DNA of 64,000 bases from Phascolomyces articulosus (Eukaryota; Mucoromycota; Mucoromycetes; Mucorales; Lichtheimiaceae): contig JAIXMP010000037.1 of NCBI GenBank assembly GCA_025677815.1, positions 248,001 through 312,000 of the forward strand. The letters are read 5' to 3'. Below, piece after piece: positions 38,790-49,973 of this stretch (position 1 is the stretch's first letter; each line of letters opens with the position of its first letter). The notes below the pieces were generated by a model. It made no database searches, was not told the DNA's origin, and saw nothing but the letters and a program-made list of their open reading frames with translations. The translations under genes and the position numbers were made by a program.

Positions 38790-39458
38790 TTAAGCAGTAT
38801 CATAACCAGGATATGGGGAAAGGTGATCTTTTCCGTACGTAGCAAATGAAGAAAGCTGCGGAAGCTGCGGATCTTTAGATAATGGCAAAGCAGTTGTCAT
38901 TGGTGTCGTTGTACCACTTGAACCAATCGCATTTTTTTCTCGATGAATAATATATTCTTGCAATTGATCCAATTTAGCATACATGCGCGTTCGATCGGTC
39001 TGGGCTTCCTGAAGTTGTTGTTGAAGATAATGATTTTGTTTCTTTAACATTTCCACAGTTCTTCTCATATTGGCCGTTTCTTGATTTCGTTTGGCACGGT
39101 ATTTGGCAGAAGCCATCTTGTTACGTTCTCGACGGTCTCGACGTTCTTGATCTGAGGAAATATGAGATGAAAAAGAAGCAGTGGAAGGAGATAAAGGTAA
39201 TGTATCACTGCGTCGTTTGTATGATTTTTCAACAACTTCATCGTCCCAAGGATCATGGATGGAAGGAAGGAGAGTTCGGGTTTCGCAACTTTTACTTGAT
39301 CTTAATTCTGTTGGCAAATCTGGCTGATGACTATCTTCAGGATCAGAAAACCAATGTAAATGCTGATTCGTTTCTTTTATACAGTGAAGGTGGTTATGGT
39401 TTTCATCATGACGGTTGTCACAGTGGGAAGCATCATAGAGCAAAGCTGGAATATCCAT
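38790..39458 (-). CDS. bZIP transcription factor
   Basis: A single exon of 222 codons. Residues about 100-170 form a bZIP: the basic region DRRERNKMASAKYRAKRNQ carries the N-x7-R contact pattern (N in RNKMASAKYR), followed by leucine-zipper heptads through MLKKQNHYLQQQLQEAQ and LDQLQEYI. The N-terminus is acidic and His-rich (DENHNHLHC), and a Ser/Pro stretch lies before the basic region. The C-terminus is Ser/Thr/Pro-rich. bZIP proteins bind DNA as dimers. The AKYRAKR core resembles the GCN4/cys-3 type more than AP-1-like proteins, but the target site cannot be named. The lack of introns and the compact size are normal for this class. Confidence 0.88.
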   Translation of the reverse strand: MDIPALLYDASHCDNRHDENHNHLHCIKETNQHLHWFSDPEDSHQPDLPTELRSSKSCETRTLLPSIHDPWDDEVVEKSYKRRSDTLPLSPSTASFSSHISSDQERRDRRERNKMASAKYRAKRNQETANMRRTVEMLKKQNHYLQQQLQEAQTDRTRMYAKLDQLQEYIIHREKNAIGSSGTTTPMTTALPLSKDPQLPQLSSFATYGKDHLSPYPGYDTA

Positions 39459-40377
39459 TTAAGTTGTTTTTGTTGTTGTTGTTATAAAGTAGTTGTAAAA
39501 GTACTGGTAAATGGGTAATAAAAATAGGGTATTGAGTAATAGTAGTAAAGTAAGTTTTTTTTTTAACCTATTCAAGTGAACAAGTGTTGGGGAGAAGAGA
39601 AAAAAGCGATAATAATGAAAAAATTTTGCGGCGCGCACGGTCCTTCCTATTTATATATTTTTTTTTGAAGACAAAAAAAAAAAATCCGTAGCGCAAATGA
39701 ATTTTTTATCTTACTAAAGAAGGTATCAGAATGTTATTAATCACTTTTTTGATGCTGCTTTGTTGTTATTGAATTTCTAGAAGAGAAGAAAAGGCTCAGC
39801 AAATGAAAAAGAAGCTTTGTAATGAATTTAATTATGGCGCAATAGAAAAAGAAAGAGAGAAGGTCTACAACTCCTTTTTCTCGCCAAGGGTAACTAAACA
39901 AGTATAACTGTTATACGATTTGCTCAGAACTTGGCAACAGATTATTAACGTACATTCATACAGATTACATTTTTCTTGGTAAGAAATTCAAAAATCCTTG
40001 TGTTACTTTTACCAAATTCTAATATTACGCCATAATGGAGCTATTTCGAGGCCAATAACTAGCCACCAAGTGAAGTATTCGTCATTCCGTTTGTTGCTAT
40101 TTTTGCCACAATATCTACTTTTGGCAATGCATTGCTGCGCATTTTTTTAACCATTGGATGCTTTTTCTTATTCCTCGGACCATTCTTTCTCCGACCGCCG
40201 TCTCGTCCGCGGCTAATCAATTTCCGATGATAAAACTTGATTGGACAACGATGGACCTGGTTTTTGTTACTTTGGTGATTTACCCTTTTTTTTTTTCCTT
40301 TTTTTTAAAGAAAACCAAACCAAGAAACCCTACACGAAATAAAAAGCTTTTGTATTATATATATCAAAACAATAATA
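39459..40377. other. Divergent promoter region between the bZIP and mitofissin genes
   Basis: About 0.9 kb between divergent genes. No coding sequence is supported. The longer plus frames at 40158-40409 overlap the mitofissin start in another frame and look like chance. Confidence 0.45.
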
Positions 40378-40695
40378 ATGTGGGGACGTCTTTTTCATTT
40401 TACTGCTGACGCTGTTCTTATTTCTGCAGTCCTTGCTGGAATCAAGCGAAATACTGGATTACAGTGAGTTTTTTTTTTCTCCATTTCATTTTATTTTAAA
40501 CATTATCCTCATTTCAACATCAGAAAAACAAACTAATCACTCCCAAATAAATTCAGACCAGCTGTTTCACAAATTGAAAATGAAGATGTACGAAAATATG
40601 TAAAGAAATATTTAGACGTTGGAGAATGGATGTTTGATAATAGTGTGATGTTTATGAATAATTCCCCTTATTTCGAACGTAAGAATGATAACTAA
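40378..40695 (+). CDS. ATG44: Mitofissin-type microprotein (Atg44/DUF1748)
   Basis: Two exons, 40378-40463 and 40557-40695, give a 74-residue protein, the usual size of this tiny family. It begins MWGRLFHFTADAVLISAVLA with GIKRNTGL just after, the conserved opening (hydrophobic helix, then GI(K/R)R.TGL). It continues with VSQIENEDVRKYVKKYLDVG, EWMFDNSV and a SPYFER ending. In yeasts Atg44 resides in the mitochondrial intermembrane space and drives membrane fission needed for mitophagy. The identification rests on the DUF1748 pattern along the whole length. The family also has paralogues in some yeasts, so the ATG44 symbol is less certain than the family. Confidence 0.8.
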
Positions 40696-41399
40696 AAAAA
40701 AAATCATTTTTTTTCTCCCAATAACAAAACTTTTTGTATCAATGCAACGACATCACATGTATTTATCATTTTCTATTATTATTTCCGAAATCTCGAATTT
40801 TATTGGTTAAATTTCTATAACAACAAACAACAACTCCACACGAAATTGATAGTTTTTTTTTTTTTTTTTGAAAAATCACACCACCCCAAATCTATCCAAC
40901 ACTCTCTTTCCTTCATCCCTCTTTCCCCGCTTTTTTTTTCCACGTTGTCAATATTCAAAGTAAACATAATAAAAATATTAGATTTTTTTTAAAGTAAATT
41001 TTATTTCTTTTTTTGGATATCAAAAAAGTTATAATATATTATTAAAAGATTTGGTTGTTATTGTTGTTTAAAAAAAGAAATAGGAAAAAAAAACAAAAGA
41101 AGCATTATATTTTGTTAACGAAAAATGTACAAGATTGGATAGGTTAATAATAAGTTTTTGAATTTGGGATGATGAATGGCTGATGATGATGAGAAGAAGA
41201 AGAAAGAAAGAATGATTGATTGGTTATATTATATACAAAAAAAATATCAATTCAAAAAAAGGAAAAAAAAACGAGATAAGTTGTTGTTTTTCCTCATTAT
41301 CTTTGATTGATTGAGAGACACACTGTGGGAAAAAGTGTGAGGATAGGGAAACGGGCTTGGGAGACGCATTAATTGTAAACCATAAAAAAAAAAGGATTT
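40696..41399. other. Intergenic between convergent genes
   Basis: AT-rich 3' flanks with A and T runs. No gene seen. Confidence 0.45.
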
Positions 41400-41819
41400 T
41401 TATGCTGGTGGAAAAAATGGAGAACCATCAGATGATACAGATGAAGAAGAATACGAATACGAATTGGCACGTCGTTTACTGGATGATTTATAAATGGTTT
41501 GTGTTTCTTCATCCCATAATAATTCAGGTTCAGAATCCACTTCTTCTTCATCGTAAGACCAAGGAGAGAAATTATCCATTTGAGAAGATTCTTTGGGTAT
41601 AAACTCTTTGCATTGAGCAGGAATATGAATAAATGTTGGTTTTCCCTTTCGTTGCAATGATCCTGTAGGTAATCGAATCACGGCTGTTTTTAAATGAGCT
41701 GATTTATCAAATGCCAATGGCTCCTTTTGATGAATATGAGGTGGATACATGACGACAGGGTCAACTGTAGGTTCCAAAGTGGAACCTGATAATCGTGGAA
41801 GAATGAAAGGTGCTGCCAT
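41400..41819 (-). CDS. Small unknown protein (139 aa)
   Basis: A single-exon frame of 139 codons. The first 75 residues look structured and non-repetitive (MAAPFILPRLSGSTLEP, VVMYPPHIHQKEPLAF, LKTAVIRLPTGSLQRKGKPT, IHIPAQC). The rest is acidic (SYDEEEVDSEPELLWDEE) and then Ser/Tyr-rich, ending FFPPA. It has no signal peptide or membrane segment. I do not recognise the family. An AT-repeat (about 41872-41892) lies about 55 bp upstream and may serve as the TATA region. The even composition of the N-terminal half argues that it is a real gene, perhaps lineage-specific. Confidence 0.6.
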   Translation of the reverse strand: MAAPFILPRLSGSTLEPTVDPVVMYPPHIHQKEPLAFDKSAHLKTAVIRLPTGSLQRKGKPTFIHIPAQCKEFIPKESSQMDNFSPWSYDEEEVDSEPELLWDEETQTIYKSSSKRRANSYSYSSSSVSSDGSPFFPPA

Positions 41820-41871
41820 TGTTATTTTGTTGAATTGAATTGGATGATGAATTGTTATAATAATGGAAGTA

Positions 41872-41892
41872 TATATATATATATATATATAA
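41872..41892. repeat. AT repeat, possible TATA region
   Basis: About ten AT units, 55-75 bp upstream of the small unknown gene's start. Confidence 0.6.
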
Positions 41893-42784
41893 GAAAGATA
41901 AAGAGGTTGATGGATAGATTGATTGTTTTAAAAAGAAAAGTAAGGAAAAAAAGTAAAGAAAAGAGTGATGGAAAATTTTAATGATCCTTTTTATATGAAA
42001 TATGCACTGCCTTATTTTTTAGTGTGGTTTGCCATTTCTAGTCCCGATGATAGAAAAACTGGGACCTTTGTGGTTTCAGGTTGTCATAACCATCCTTTAT
42101 TGAGTGATCGCAATTGTTATCTGGATAAAAAGAGAGACCAGACCAAAAAAATGTTTTTCTTTTTTCTACGGCGCATAATCTTGAATAGTAATAATAAATA
42201 ATAAAAAAAAGTGGGATGGTTTATAAAGTTGAATGGGAGTAGTTTACCAATTCCGTATTTCAACGATTCTAGTTTATGCCACACAAAGGTACCCATGCCA
42301 CTTTTTTCTTTTTATCTATAGAGAAAAGGAAAAGGGGAACCATTCCCATTTTCCTATAGGTTCTTCTCATGGGGGAAGCGTTTCTTTTTTTCTTTTCCTT
42401 TATCCAAATTTTTACCTTTTTGTTTTTCCTTTCCATCCAAAGCGCATTTTATTTAGGAGAGTCGATCCAACTAGCAAAATAAATTCAAAATAGAAACTCC
42501 GCATAGTCTTTTTTTAACAAAGACGGCATGAAAATGTTTGAAATTCATGTGTCAAGAAATCCGACTTGCCAGTGCTTACTATCGGCAGCACTCGGCCTCA
42601 CTCTAGATTTTATCCGACCTGTTCCGATTCCCGCTAACTACCAGTGTCTTTTTTTTTTTGCCCTCATTTAATAAGGATGGGATTTGAGGAAACAATAGAA
42701 AATATTAAATAGAAAAAGAAAAAAAAAAGGTTGCTATGGATTGATTGAAATAAATCCAATTCATTTTTTTTAATATTTTTTTAT
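41893..42784. other. Intergenic, no gene recognised
   Basis: Two minus-strand genes flank this 0.9 kb. The short plus frames (41965-42201, 42233-42493) have no family features. Confidence 0.4.
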
Positions 42785-44125
42785 TTACAAATCAACAATA
42801 CGTTCTACCCGACCACATTCTAATAAATGTTGTCCACGGTATTTAATAATATATTCACCATTGGGTCGTTCAGTTACTGTTTTATTCACAGGACATCCCT
42901 AAAAAGATGATATAATAATGATTAACTTTTTTATTGTTCTTTCTTTCCCTTTCCTCAGAACAGTTATGGGAAGGGTCTGATTTTTTTTCCCACTTCCAAT
43001 GGGGATAATAATTACCTTATTACTGTTTGAACATTTATAATAAATACTTTTACATCCAGTCTTGCGTTGCGTTGTATTACCATTGTTTTTCCAAAAGTAA
43101 CTATCTTGATATGGAAATTCACGAGTTTCCACAATTTTAGTAATCGCTTGCATTTCGCGCTTTCGTCGTGCACGACCGGAGGAGGTGGTAATAGGATTAG
43201 GAGTTGAACTTGTTACTAGACTTGTAGCTTGTTTATTTGTAGGTTCTTCTTTTAATACTGGACTGGTGGGAGCTGGGAGTTCTGATGAATAATATTCGGC
43301 AGTAGGAGATGGATATGCAGACGAAGATGAATGAGATGAACTATTAGGAAAAAAACAACAGTAATAACAGATTAAATCACATGTACATTTTTTTTTCATT
43401 ATATAATATAACTGATCTATCTATTAGAGTTTTACTAACCTGATGGATGGAGATGCAGGGAAATAGGATGGTGGAGGAGAAGGAGATGAAGATGTTCCCA
43501 TGGCAACCATGGCTACAGCAGCAGAATTACGACGTTCTTGATGTTCATCTACTATTTCACGAGATGAATGAGGGGATGGATAAGGTGCAGTGATTGCTCG
43601 AAGACTAATTCTTTTTTGTGGTTGTTGTTGATGATGATGATGATGATATGATTGTGAATGAGGATGATGTGTTGTGTGAGGATAAGGAAGATGGTATGGT
43701 GATGATGGTGATGATGATGATGATGATGGACGATGATGGTGGTGGTGGTGTTGATGATGATGGCTGATATTACTACTGCCACTACTACTAAGACTACTAT
43801 TGGAAGAATGGCTGCTTAAACTATTATTACGTTTATGAGTGGAGGATGATTTGGAGGATGTTGATCGATCTTGTCTTAATTCGAGATCCAGCTCTTTTGC
43901 GCGTAATTTAGCTTCTTCAGTACGTCGTTTATCTTCTTCTACCTTACTACTAAGGATCAATTTTAATAATTCAGGTTGTGATTGGTATTGTAAAAGAACA
44001 TCTTGTAAATCAAATATTTGTACAGGTGAATGAGAAGAAGAGGATGATTTATAGGATTGTAATGAAGAAGGAGGAGATGGTATATAAGAAGATGAATAAG
44101 ATGAAGTAGGAGGAACAGTTGTCAT
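42785..44125 (-). CDS. WRKY/GCM1-like zinc-finger protein
   Basis: Exons (minus): 44125-43440, 43340-43016 and 42898-42785 (374 aa). The start was set at the ATG at 44125 (MTTVPPTSS); an ATG 23 codons upstream would add a hydrophobic stretch. Residues 25-85 include a coiled-coil-like helix (LKLILSSKVEEDKRRTEEAK). Long Ser and His repeats follow, then a basic RARRKREMQ. The last 75 residues read YQDSYFWKNNGNTTQRKTGC, KSIYYKCSNSNKGCPVNKTV and EYIIKYRGQHLLECG. This parallels the plant WRKY fold: D.Y.W...G, then YYKC...GCPV.K.V, then Y.G.H. The WRKYGQK heptad itself is not kept and the final ligand pair is altered. WRKY/GCM1 domains bind DNA as zinc fingers. No target can be named. Confidence 0.7.
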
Positions 44126-44490
44126 GATGTATGATTGATATATTAAGGTATGAGTTTGTGTTAAGAAAGTAAGAAGTACAAAAAGGAACTGCAAAAAAAA
44201 AAGAAAGAGAAATGTGGGGTTCCAGACGAAACAAAAGCGAGAAACACACTTAGTTTTTATATGAAATTGGGAATTTTTTATTGGGCGGGGGATAGAACCA
44301 GGGAAATGAGGGAAATGGATAAAGGATTAAAAAAAAGGGGGTTTCCAAGGGGAGGAAGTGGGTTTTGGCGGGGTATATTAGCTTTTTGCCGGAAACTCAT
44401 TATCATTATCACTTTTTTTCCTTATTATCTAACATTATATATCATTACATTATCTCTAATACGATTCATGATCAAAATCGATGGAATTCA

Positions 44491-44520
<30 letters not shown>
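44491..44520. repeat. ATT microsatellite
   Basis: Ten ATT units. Confidence 0.95.
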
Positions 44521-44521
<1 letters not shown>

Positions 44522-45750
44522 GAAAATACGAGGATGCATAGTAGCTAAATTATTATTAACTGAATATATATAATAGACTTTCGTAAGTAGTACCGAATTA
44601 TTTCTTTCACATGCCGTAAGCGTGGTGGATGGGATGATGAGAGTTTGTGTGGAGTCAATCGAAAACATCGGCCAATTGCCGAATTTGAAACTAGTTTGTA
44701 CACCACACAAATACCACTTGGCCCGCATTTTTCAAGTGTTTACCGACAAACCCCGTTATTCACCCAAAAATACCCATTTTCGTCATATCAATTTATATAT
44801 ATTTATATTTTTGAACCTTGTTACTTATAACTATCCTCCATAAACAGCAGTTCAAACCCTTATGACTATACTAAATAGGTCATCTCTTGGGATTTTATAC
44901 TTCCAATATATATCTATTCCCTATAACAGACCCTTCCTTCTTTCTTTTATAATCATAAGCAGATGAAAAACTTTCCCAAAAAAATAAAAGTTTGACTCGG
45001 TGGACCGGGCAGTCGGTTAGGACGGAGTTTATTTTTGACAAATCAAAGGAATGTTTAAAGGTTTAGCCAGTCCATCATGGACAAGCGATTACGCCTAATC
45101 GTCCTCCCGTTCCAAAACAATATATATTATATGGAACAAATCATCTATTTACGCTATAAAGAAGTCTATTAAACCCCCAATTATTACCGCGGAAATATTT
45201 GGTTTTTTTTTTGTTATCAGTATATTATACAAAAGGGCAATAGAGTCGGGTGGTATAGAAGCCCGAATCTCAACAATCTTGGTCTTCTATTCTTTTTTTT
45301 TTATTCATTATCGTCATATGTCATTATAAGAAAAGATAGTGTGGGGAATCATACGTTATCACTATTAGAAACCAAAAATCCCTTGCATTATGATATGTAT
45401 TTATTTTTTTTGTTATCTAGATAACCATGTTTCATTATTATGCAAGAAATATAATGATGAGGCAATGATACAAGTCAACGTTTTTTTTTTTCTATGGAGA
45501 AAAAAAATAATAATGGATTGTAATGTGTACTATTACAGCCAAAAAAGACGTGAATAATTCCAGAATTTCCCTATTCCTCCTCTCCATTGATTTTCCTTTC
45601 AACTATCTATCTATCCGTAATAATGATATAATAAAAAGTGGATAGCCCTATCCAATATATTGAATAATATACAAATCTGATCAACCTAAACCTTTTGACA
45701 CCGTGAGAAAAAAAAAGAACCTTGTTTGTGATTTCACTCCAAGGAAGAAG

Positions 45751-46019
45751 ATGAAGGCTTTAACCAAAAAGATTCTGACACAACAGCAAATTTCGGAAGC
45801 AAATCACTTGAAAGCATGATGGTTTCAACCTTGTATTACATTTTTAGGATTGCATATTAAGTAATTTTCAATTTTATAATTCGAATCAGCTGATTACCCT
45901 TTTTTTTTTCAGGAACAACGATCAGGCGTAAAAAAAAAGATCCAATCTCGTCCTGTTTTTTTTTTGAAAGGTGTACTGATGGATCATACACTTTGTATAT
46001 CTTATGGATACGTTCAGGT
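45751..46019 (+). pseudogene. Possible small gene relic
   Basis: An ATG at 45751 opens KALTKKILTQQQISEANHLK, then a TGA, then WFQPCITFLGLHI in the same frame. About 60 bp later, between a T-rich CAG acceptor and a GTAAAT donor, lies an open stretch of 35 codons (GVKKKIQSRPVFFLKGVLMD, then a tail). The pieces look coding, but the first frame is broken and the splice phases do not join cleanly. Listed as a weak candidate for a dead gene of unknown family. Confidence 0.25.
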
Positions 46020-48118
46020 AAATATAAAAAGACTCTCTCTTTCTGTTCTCTTTAGTTTTTATTATAAAAATGGTTCAATTAGACTACCCTACATGTAAGA
46101 TGAAAATGAAAAGTACGGGAAATTACATCATAAAAGAAATTTACGCTTTCCCACAAGGGCTTCAACTAGTATATACAACCATTGGTGTTTTACTTGTTTA
46201 TCTTGGTCAATGAATGATATGAAACACTTTCTACTTTTGTTTAACCATGATGATGATAGGTGATCGTATTTTATCTGTGATTCGTGTTTCCCAATTATAA
46301 TGCAGCCAGACAAATGTTTCATGGATCGATTTTTTTTTATCACGTTAAAGATGATGTAAAATTTAAATCATCCTCTCATGCATACAGCATTCCCTGTTGT
46401 TGGCCATTCCCCCCACCCAAGATAAATCATAAAATCAAACAACTGGATTCTCAAGTATAATTAAACGTAAACAAACTTATAAGCTGTCATTTATTAGCAC
46501 TCGCCCGTGCTTGATTGTTATAATGATACATTCCTACAACTCTCTTTGTTTTTACTATGAGAATGTGGATTACTAATATATTTTATGTCACTTCTTTAAA
46601 ATGCTTTTTATCGCGTCAATCTTTGCAAATTGTTGTGATCTTTGGAGGAAATATTATGTCACAGTATTTTTTATTTTTTTTAATAATAGGTAACTCAAGA
46701 CATAAAAAAAATAATGGCAAAACCAAGTATATTATACTTTCTACTTTAGCCAGAGAACGAATATGAAAAAAAGAGATGAATTAAAAAAGTTAAGGTTTAA
46801 TAATACATGAATACACAATGTGGTTGTATAAGAATTGGATCTCGACTATAATAAAATTTAAAAATTGTTTCTTCTAATAACGGTTTGCTATCATAATATT
46901 GTATTCTTGAAGAAGTTATTTTATGTAATATAGTGATATATAGTATACTGCGATTCATAAGAGGGTTGGAAGTGATAAAAGAAAAAATTGGAACAAGTGG
47001 GAACGTGATGATAGATAAAAAATAAAAATGGAGAACTTGAAGAAGAGAGAGACAGAAGGGGATGACAAGGTGCATCATGTAGAAAATTAGTTCCTATTCA
47101 CAACAACAACAAAGCTCTGGTTGACTATATTTCATAGGTAAGAAAATATGACAAGTAAAAAGTGTCTCATACCAGGATAGCCAAGATAGCCATGCTTGCT
47201 TTATCCGTTGATCAATTGAGGTGAAATTTGGCAGACGAGAAATCCGAATATATGTCTATAGCACCCAAAGAGACCCATACAAACAGTATATACACCAGAA
47301 ATACCAATTAGTTCAAATCATTGGAGAATATCAGCATTGCATGAATTATATTCTACCTCTTCCAACATTTACCATGCTCAAGCTATTCCCATCCACCTCT
47401 TGAAACTTTATTGATCTTGGTCGATTTCTCACGGACTGACTGGACAACGTCTAAAAAAAATGTTTATCGCTGTTAACTATGCACATAAGACTAAGTGAGA
47501 GCCTCCAAGCGAGTAACTCTTGTACTATCCAAGCCGATAACGGGCATAAGCACGGTTCATGTAATATCGTATGAGGAATCGTACTCGGAATGAATAAAAA
47601 GAAAAAAGAATAAAAGTATACTGCCCTGATACAAGACAGGAGTATATATATAGTCACCACACATTGCCGTCCTATTTGTAACGAATTACCAACTAAGGAA
47701 GATCCACGTTCTTTCAGACAAACCAACCGTGAAAGTTAGACGCATTGTTATATAACCACAAATGGGTTTCTCACTTGTACTGAAAAAAAAACCCACTCTT
47801 AAAGTTACCATATGGCTATGTCCTTTGTTACCTCCTGGGTGGTGATGTATTAAAAACTATATGATAATCATCTTCATTATATGTATATAAGACGAATGCA
47901 CGTAAATAAAAGTTTTTATCATGAAAAAGCCTATGTAAATAAATAAAGGTCCATACTTGTTCATACAATGGATTGAATGGTAAACTATTCTTTGTGCTGA
48001 AAGAATGTTTTTTTTAGACTCTTGAAAAGAGTCGATTTTTAAAAAGTTACGGCTTTTCAATTTTTTTAATTTGAGTTCGGTGCCGCAGCTTAACCGTGCA
48101 AAATAAAGATACCACCAT

Positions 48119-49348
48119 GTCGAGACGAAAGGCTCTTAATTCTTTGGAGAATCATGAAACTAGCAAACGTGCTGCAAAAAGTAAGTTTTGTAGTATGTCC
48201 AAATAGAATAGTAAATATATGTATTGACTTTTACTTCCTAACAATAGAAACAAAAATCACTACCCCGCACTTGTTCAAGATATGACACACTATGTAATAA
48301 GATGATACAAATAAGGAGCAACTGTTCTCACGACTTTCCGATTTTTTTTAGCTTCCGTTCGAGCTCTTGCATCTTGTTTATATGAATCTGTCAGCTCACG
48401 AATTAATGAATCTCATTTTGTCGTATAATGATCTTCAAGAATCCATTTCCCAATTGAAATTGTGGGGAAACATATACAGCAACAGCGGTTTAAAGTATAT
48501 GAAGCCTCAAGGAAAGGGCTCATGTCGAGTTTATTTTGGCGGATCAATACCAAGCCAATAGAAATAAAGATAACAAAATAGAAAGTAACGTGCAAGATGA
48601 TGTTTTATTATTTGATGATGATGAGGGGATATTTATATGTTTTCTAGTTTGTTACGGTTAATAATATGTAATAATAATAGTTCTGATAATAATGTTGTTA
48701 GGCATCTTGGGAGCTATGATATAACGTATAATGGTACTAACGATGATGTTACGCATCTTGGCAATGGCGGTGGTCTTGGTTATGATTAATGATACGCCAA
48801 GCAAGAAGTGTTCGGAAGTAATAAAAGGAAGATTATTTTTAGAATAAAAGTAATGGTACAAGAAGTATCGAAAAAGGAAAGTAGTAACACAAAGCTATTT
48901 TACTACGACACTCAAATCCACTCAATTGTATTTTGAAAGAACTCTCACAGTGCTGCGATTTATGTTTCAAGAAATGTCATGCAAGTGGTTCTCAAGCTGC
49001 TCTCTATGTTTACCATAAAGCATTACACGAACGGTTAAAGCTCTGCGTAGACTGTCGTGTGTATTTATATCAAAAACATCCTGAACCTGTCCTATATGCA
49101 TTCCAATCAGTAAAAATCACAAAAAAACGAGGACAAGAGATCTTTAAACTGGGTGATCTTATTGACGATATTTCTTACGAAGGAGTTGATTCCAGAAGCA
49201 ATGAATACAAGTACAAGTTATACAAATATGAGGATTCGATGAAGATGGCAAGGGTGAAGCACGGGGGTAACATCGGCATCCAGACAGGCAGCGAAGAGTT
49301 TGATCAGATCATTAAGAATGAAAACAAGGTTTTACATCACAACAATAG
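48119..49348 (+). pseudogene. F-box family gene relic (Mucoromycota-type), frameshifted
   Basis: A first exon at 48119-48179 (MSRRKALNSLENHETSKRAA) ends at GTAAGT. After a TTTTAG acceptor, 48358 onward reads LPFELLHLVYMNLSAHELMN, an F-box opening. The frame then shifts near 48500 (SLKERAHVEFILADQYQANR in another frame) and stops near 48660. A third piece, 48933-49328, carries CCDLCFKKCHASGSQAALYV, LKLCVDCRVYLYQKHPEPVL and YKYEDSMKMARVKHGGNIGI, a Cys-pair region seen in Mucoromycota F-box proteins. F-box proteins recruit substrates to SCF ubiquitin ligases. The frames cannot be joined by normal introns, so it is probably dead. A one-base assembly error could mimic part of this. Confidence 0.55.
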
Positions 49349-49609
49349 CAACAAAAAACTAGTTCTGTCGAACGTACAAAAATCTATATTGGTAACTTGG
49401 ATTTCAGTTTGAACAACAACGATTTACAACGGCTATTCAAGAAATTCGTGGAAATCAGAAGTTTCAATATCCCTTACAACCGAAATACCAACCAGTCCAA
49501 AGGATATGGCATTGTTTCACTTTATAATCATATCGACGCTCAAAAGGCGATAACTGAAATGAACGGTCGACAGGTGGTGTCAAGGGTAATTCGAGTAAAA
49601 TTTGCATGA
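49349..49609 (+). CDS. RRM-domain segment, fused to or following the F-box relic
   Basis: From 49349 one frame reads QQKTSSVERTKIYIGNLDFS, SLNNNDLQRLFKKFVEI, then QSKGYGIVSLYNHIDAQKAI and ends RVIRVKFA. This is a complete RNA-recognition motif: RNP2 KIYIGNLDF near the start and RNP1 KGYGIVSL in the middle, with the usual length of about 75 residues. No ATG precedes the domain in this frame, and a TAG lies at 49346-49348, so it is not an independent gene as it stands. It directly follows the Cys-pair region of the F-box relic in a shifted frame. It may be the tail of that protein or an exon of a lost gene. Confidence 0.5.
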   Translation, partial: QQKTSSVERTKIYIGNLDFSLNNNDLQRLFKKFVEIRSFNIPYNRNTNQSKGYGIVSLYNHIDAQKAITEMNGRQVVSRVIRVKFA

Positions 49610-49753
49610 AAAAACTATTATTCAAGAAGATAATCATCAGGCTCTTGTTCATGCTGACCATCAGTGACCTTAGAACGTTGATCTCTTTTACTTTCTTTAC
49701 TGTATCTTTATATTTTATACAGCATCTTTATATACTTTAAATTTTTTTTTCAC

Positions 49754-49872
49754 TTACATAATTCATAGTAATGTTTTCTCCCATACCACTTTCTTTACAT
49801 AATTCATTGTATTTTTTTTTTCTCTCATATCATTTTCTTTGCATAGTTCATAGTATTTTTTCTTCCATATAT
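49754..49872. repeat. Three imperfect tandem repeats of about 44 bp
   Basis: Units start near 49754, 49797 and 49841. Each begins with a (T/G)ACATAATTCATAGTA-like core, runs into a T-rich stretch and, in the first two units, ends with CATACCACTTTCTTT or CATATCATTTTCTTT. Confidence 0.7.
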
Positions 49873-49876
49873 ACTT

Positions 49877-49973
49877 CACCATAAAAAATGCTTTAGCCGA
49901 ATTTTGGCCGACAGAAGTGTTTTCTGCCAAATTCGGCCAAATTCGGCCAAAAGCTCAAATCTTTTTTATGGTG
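49877..49973. mobile_element. 97 bp foldback (palindromic) element
   Basis: The ends are inverted, CACCATAAAAAA and CTTTTTTATGGTG. The inside continues the palindrome, with GCTTTAGCCGAATTTT on the left matching reversed TTCGGCCAAAAGC on the right and GGCCGAATTT-type units repeated. The RNA or single strand would fold into one long hairpin. It has the size and shape of a small foldback MITE, but no other full copy is in this window and no target duplication is obvious. Confidence 0.6.

Larger units (their letters stand above)
44126..48118. other. 4 kb gene-poor region
   Basis: No intact gene is recognised. It contains an ATT repeat (44491-44520), a GC-richer structured stretch at 45000-45115, a possible gene relic at 45751-46019, and several 60-90-codon frames with no family features. 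Confidence 0.45.

Noticed and set aside
43552..43782. His/Ile-rich minus frame inside the WRKY-like gene
   Set aside because: An alternative frame of the Ser/His repeat; the chosen frame joins to the WRKY-like exons.
44995..45115. GC-richer stretch with partly complementary segments that could be a structured RNA
   Set aside because: It fits no tRNA, 5S or snRNA pattern and the pairing is weak.
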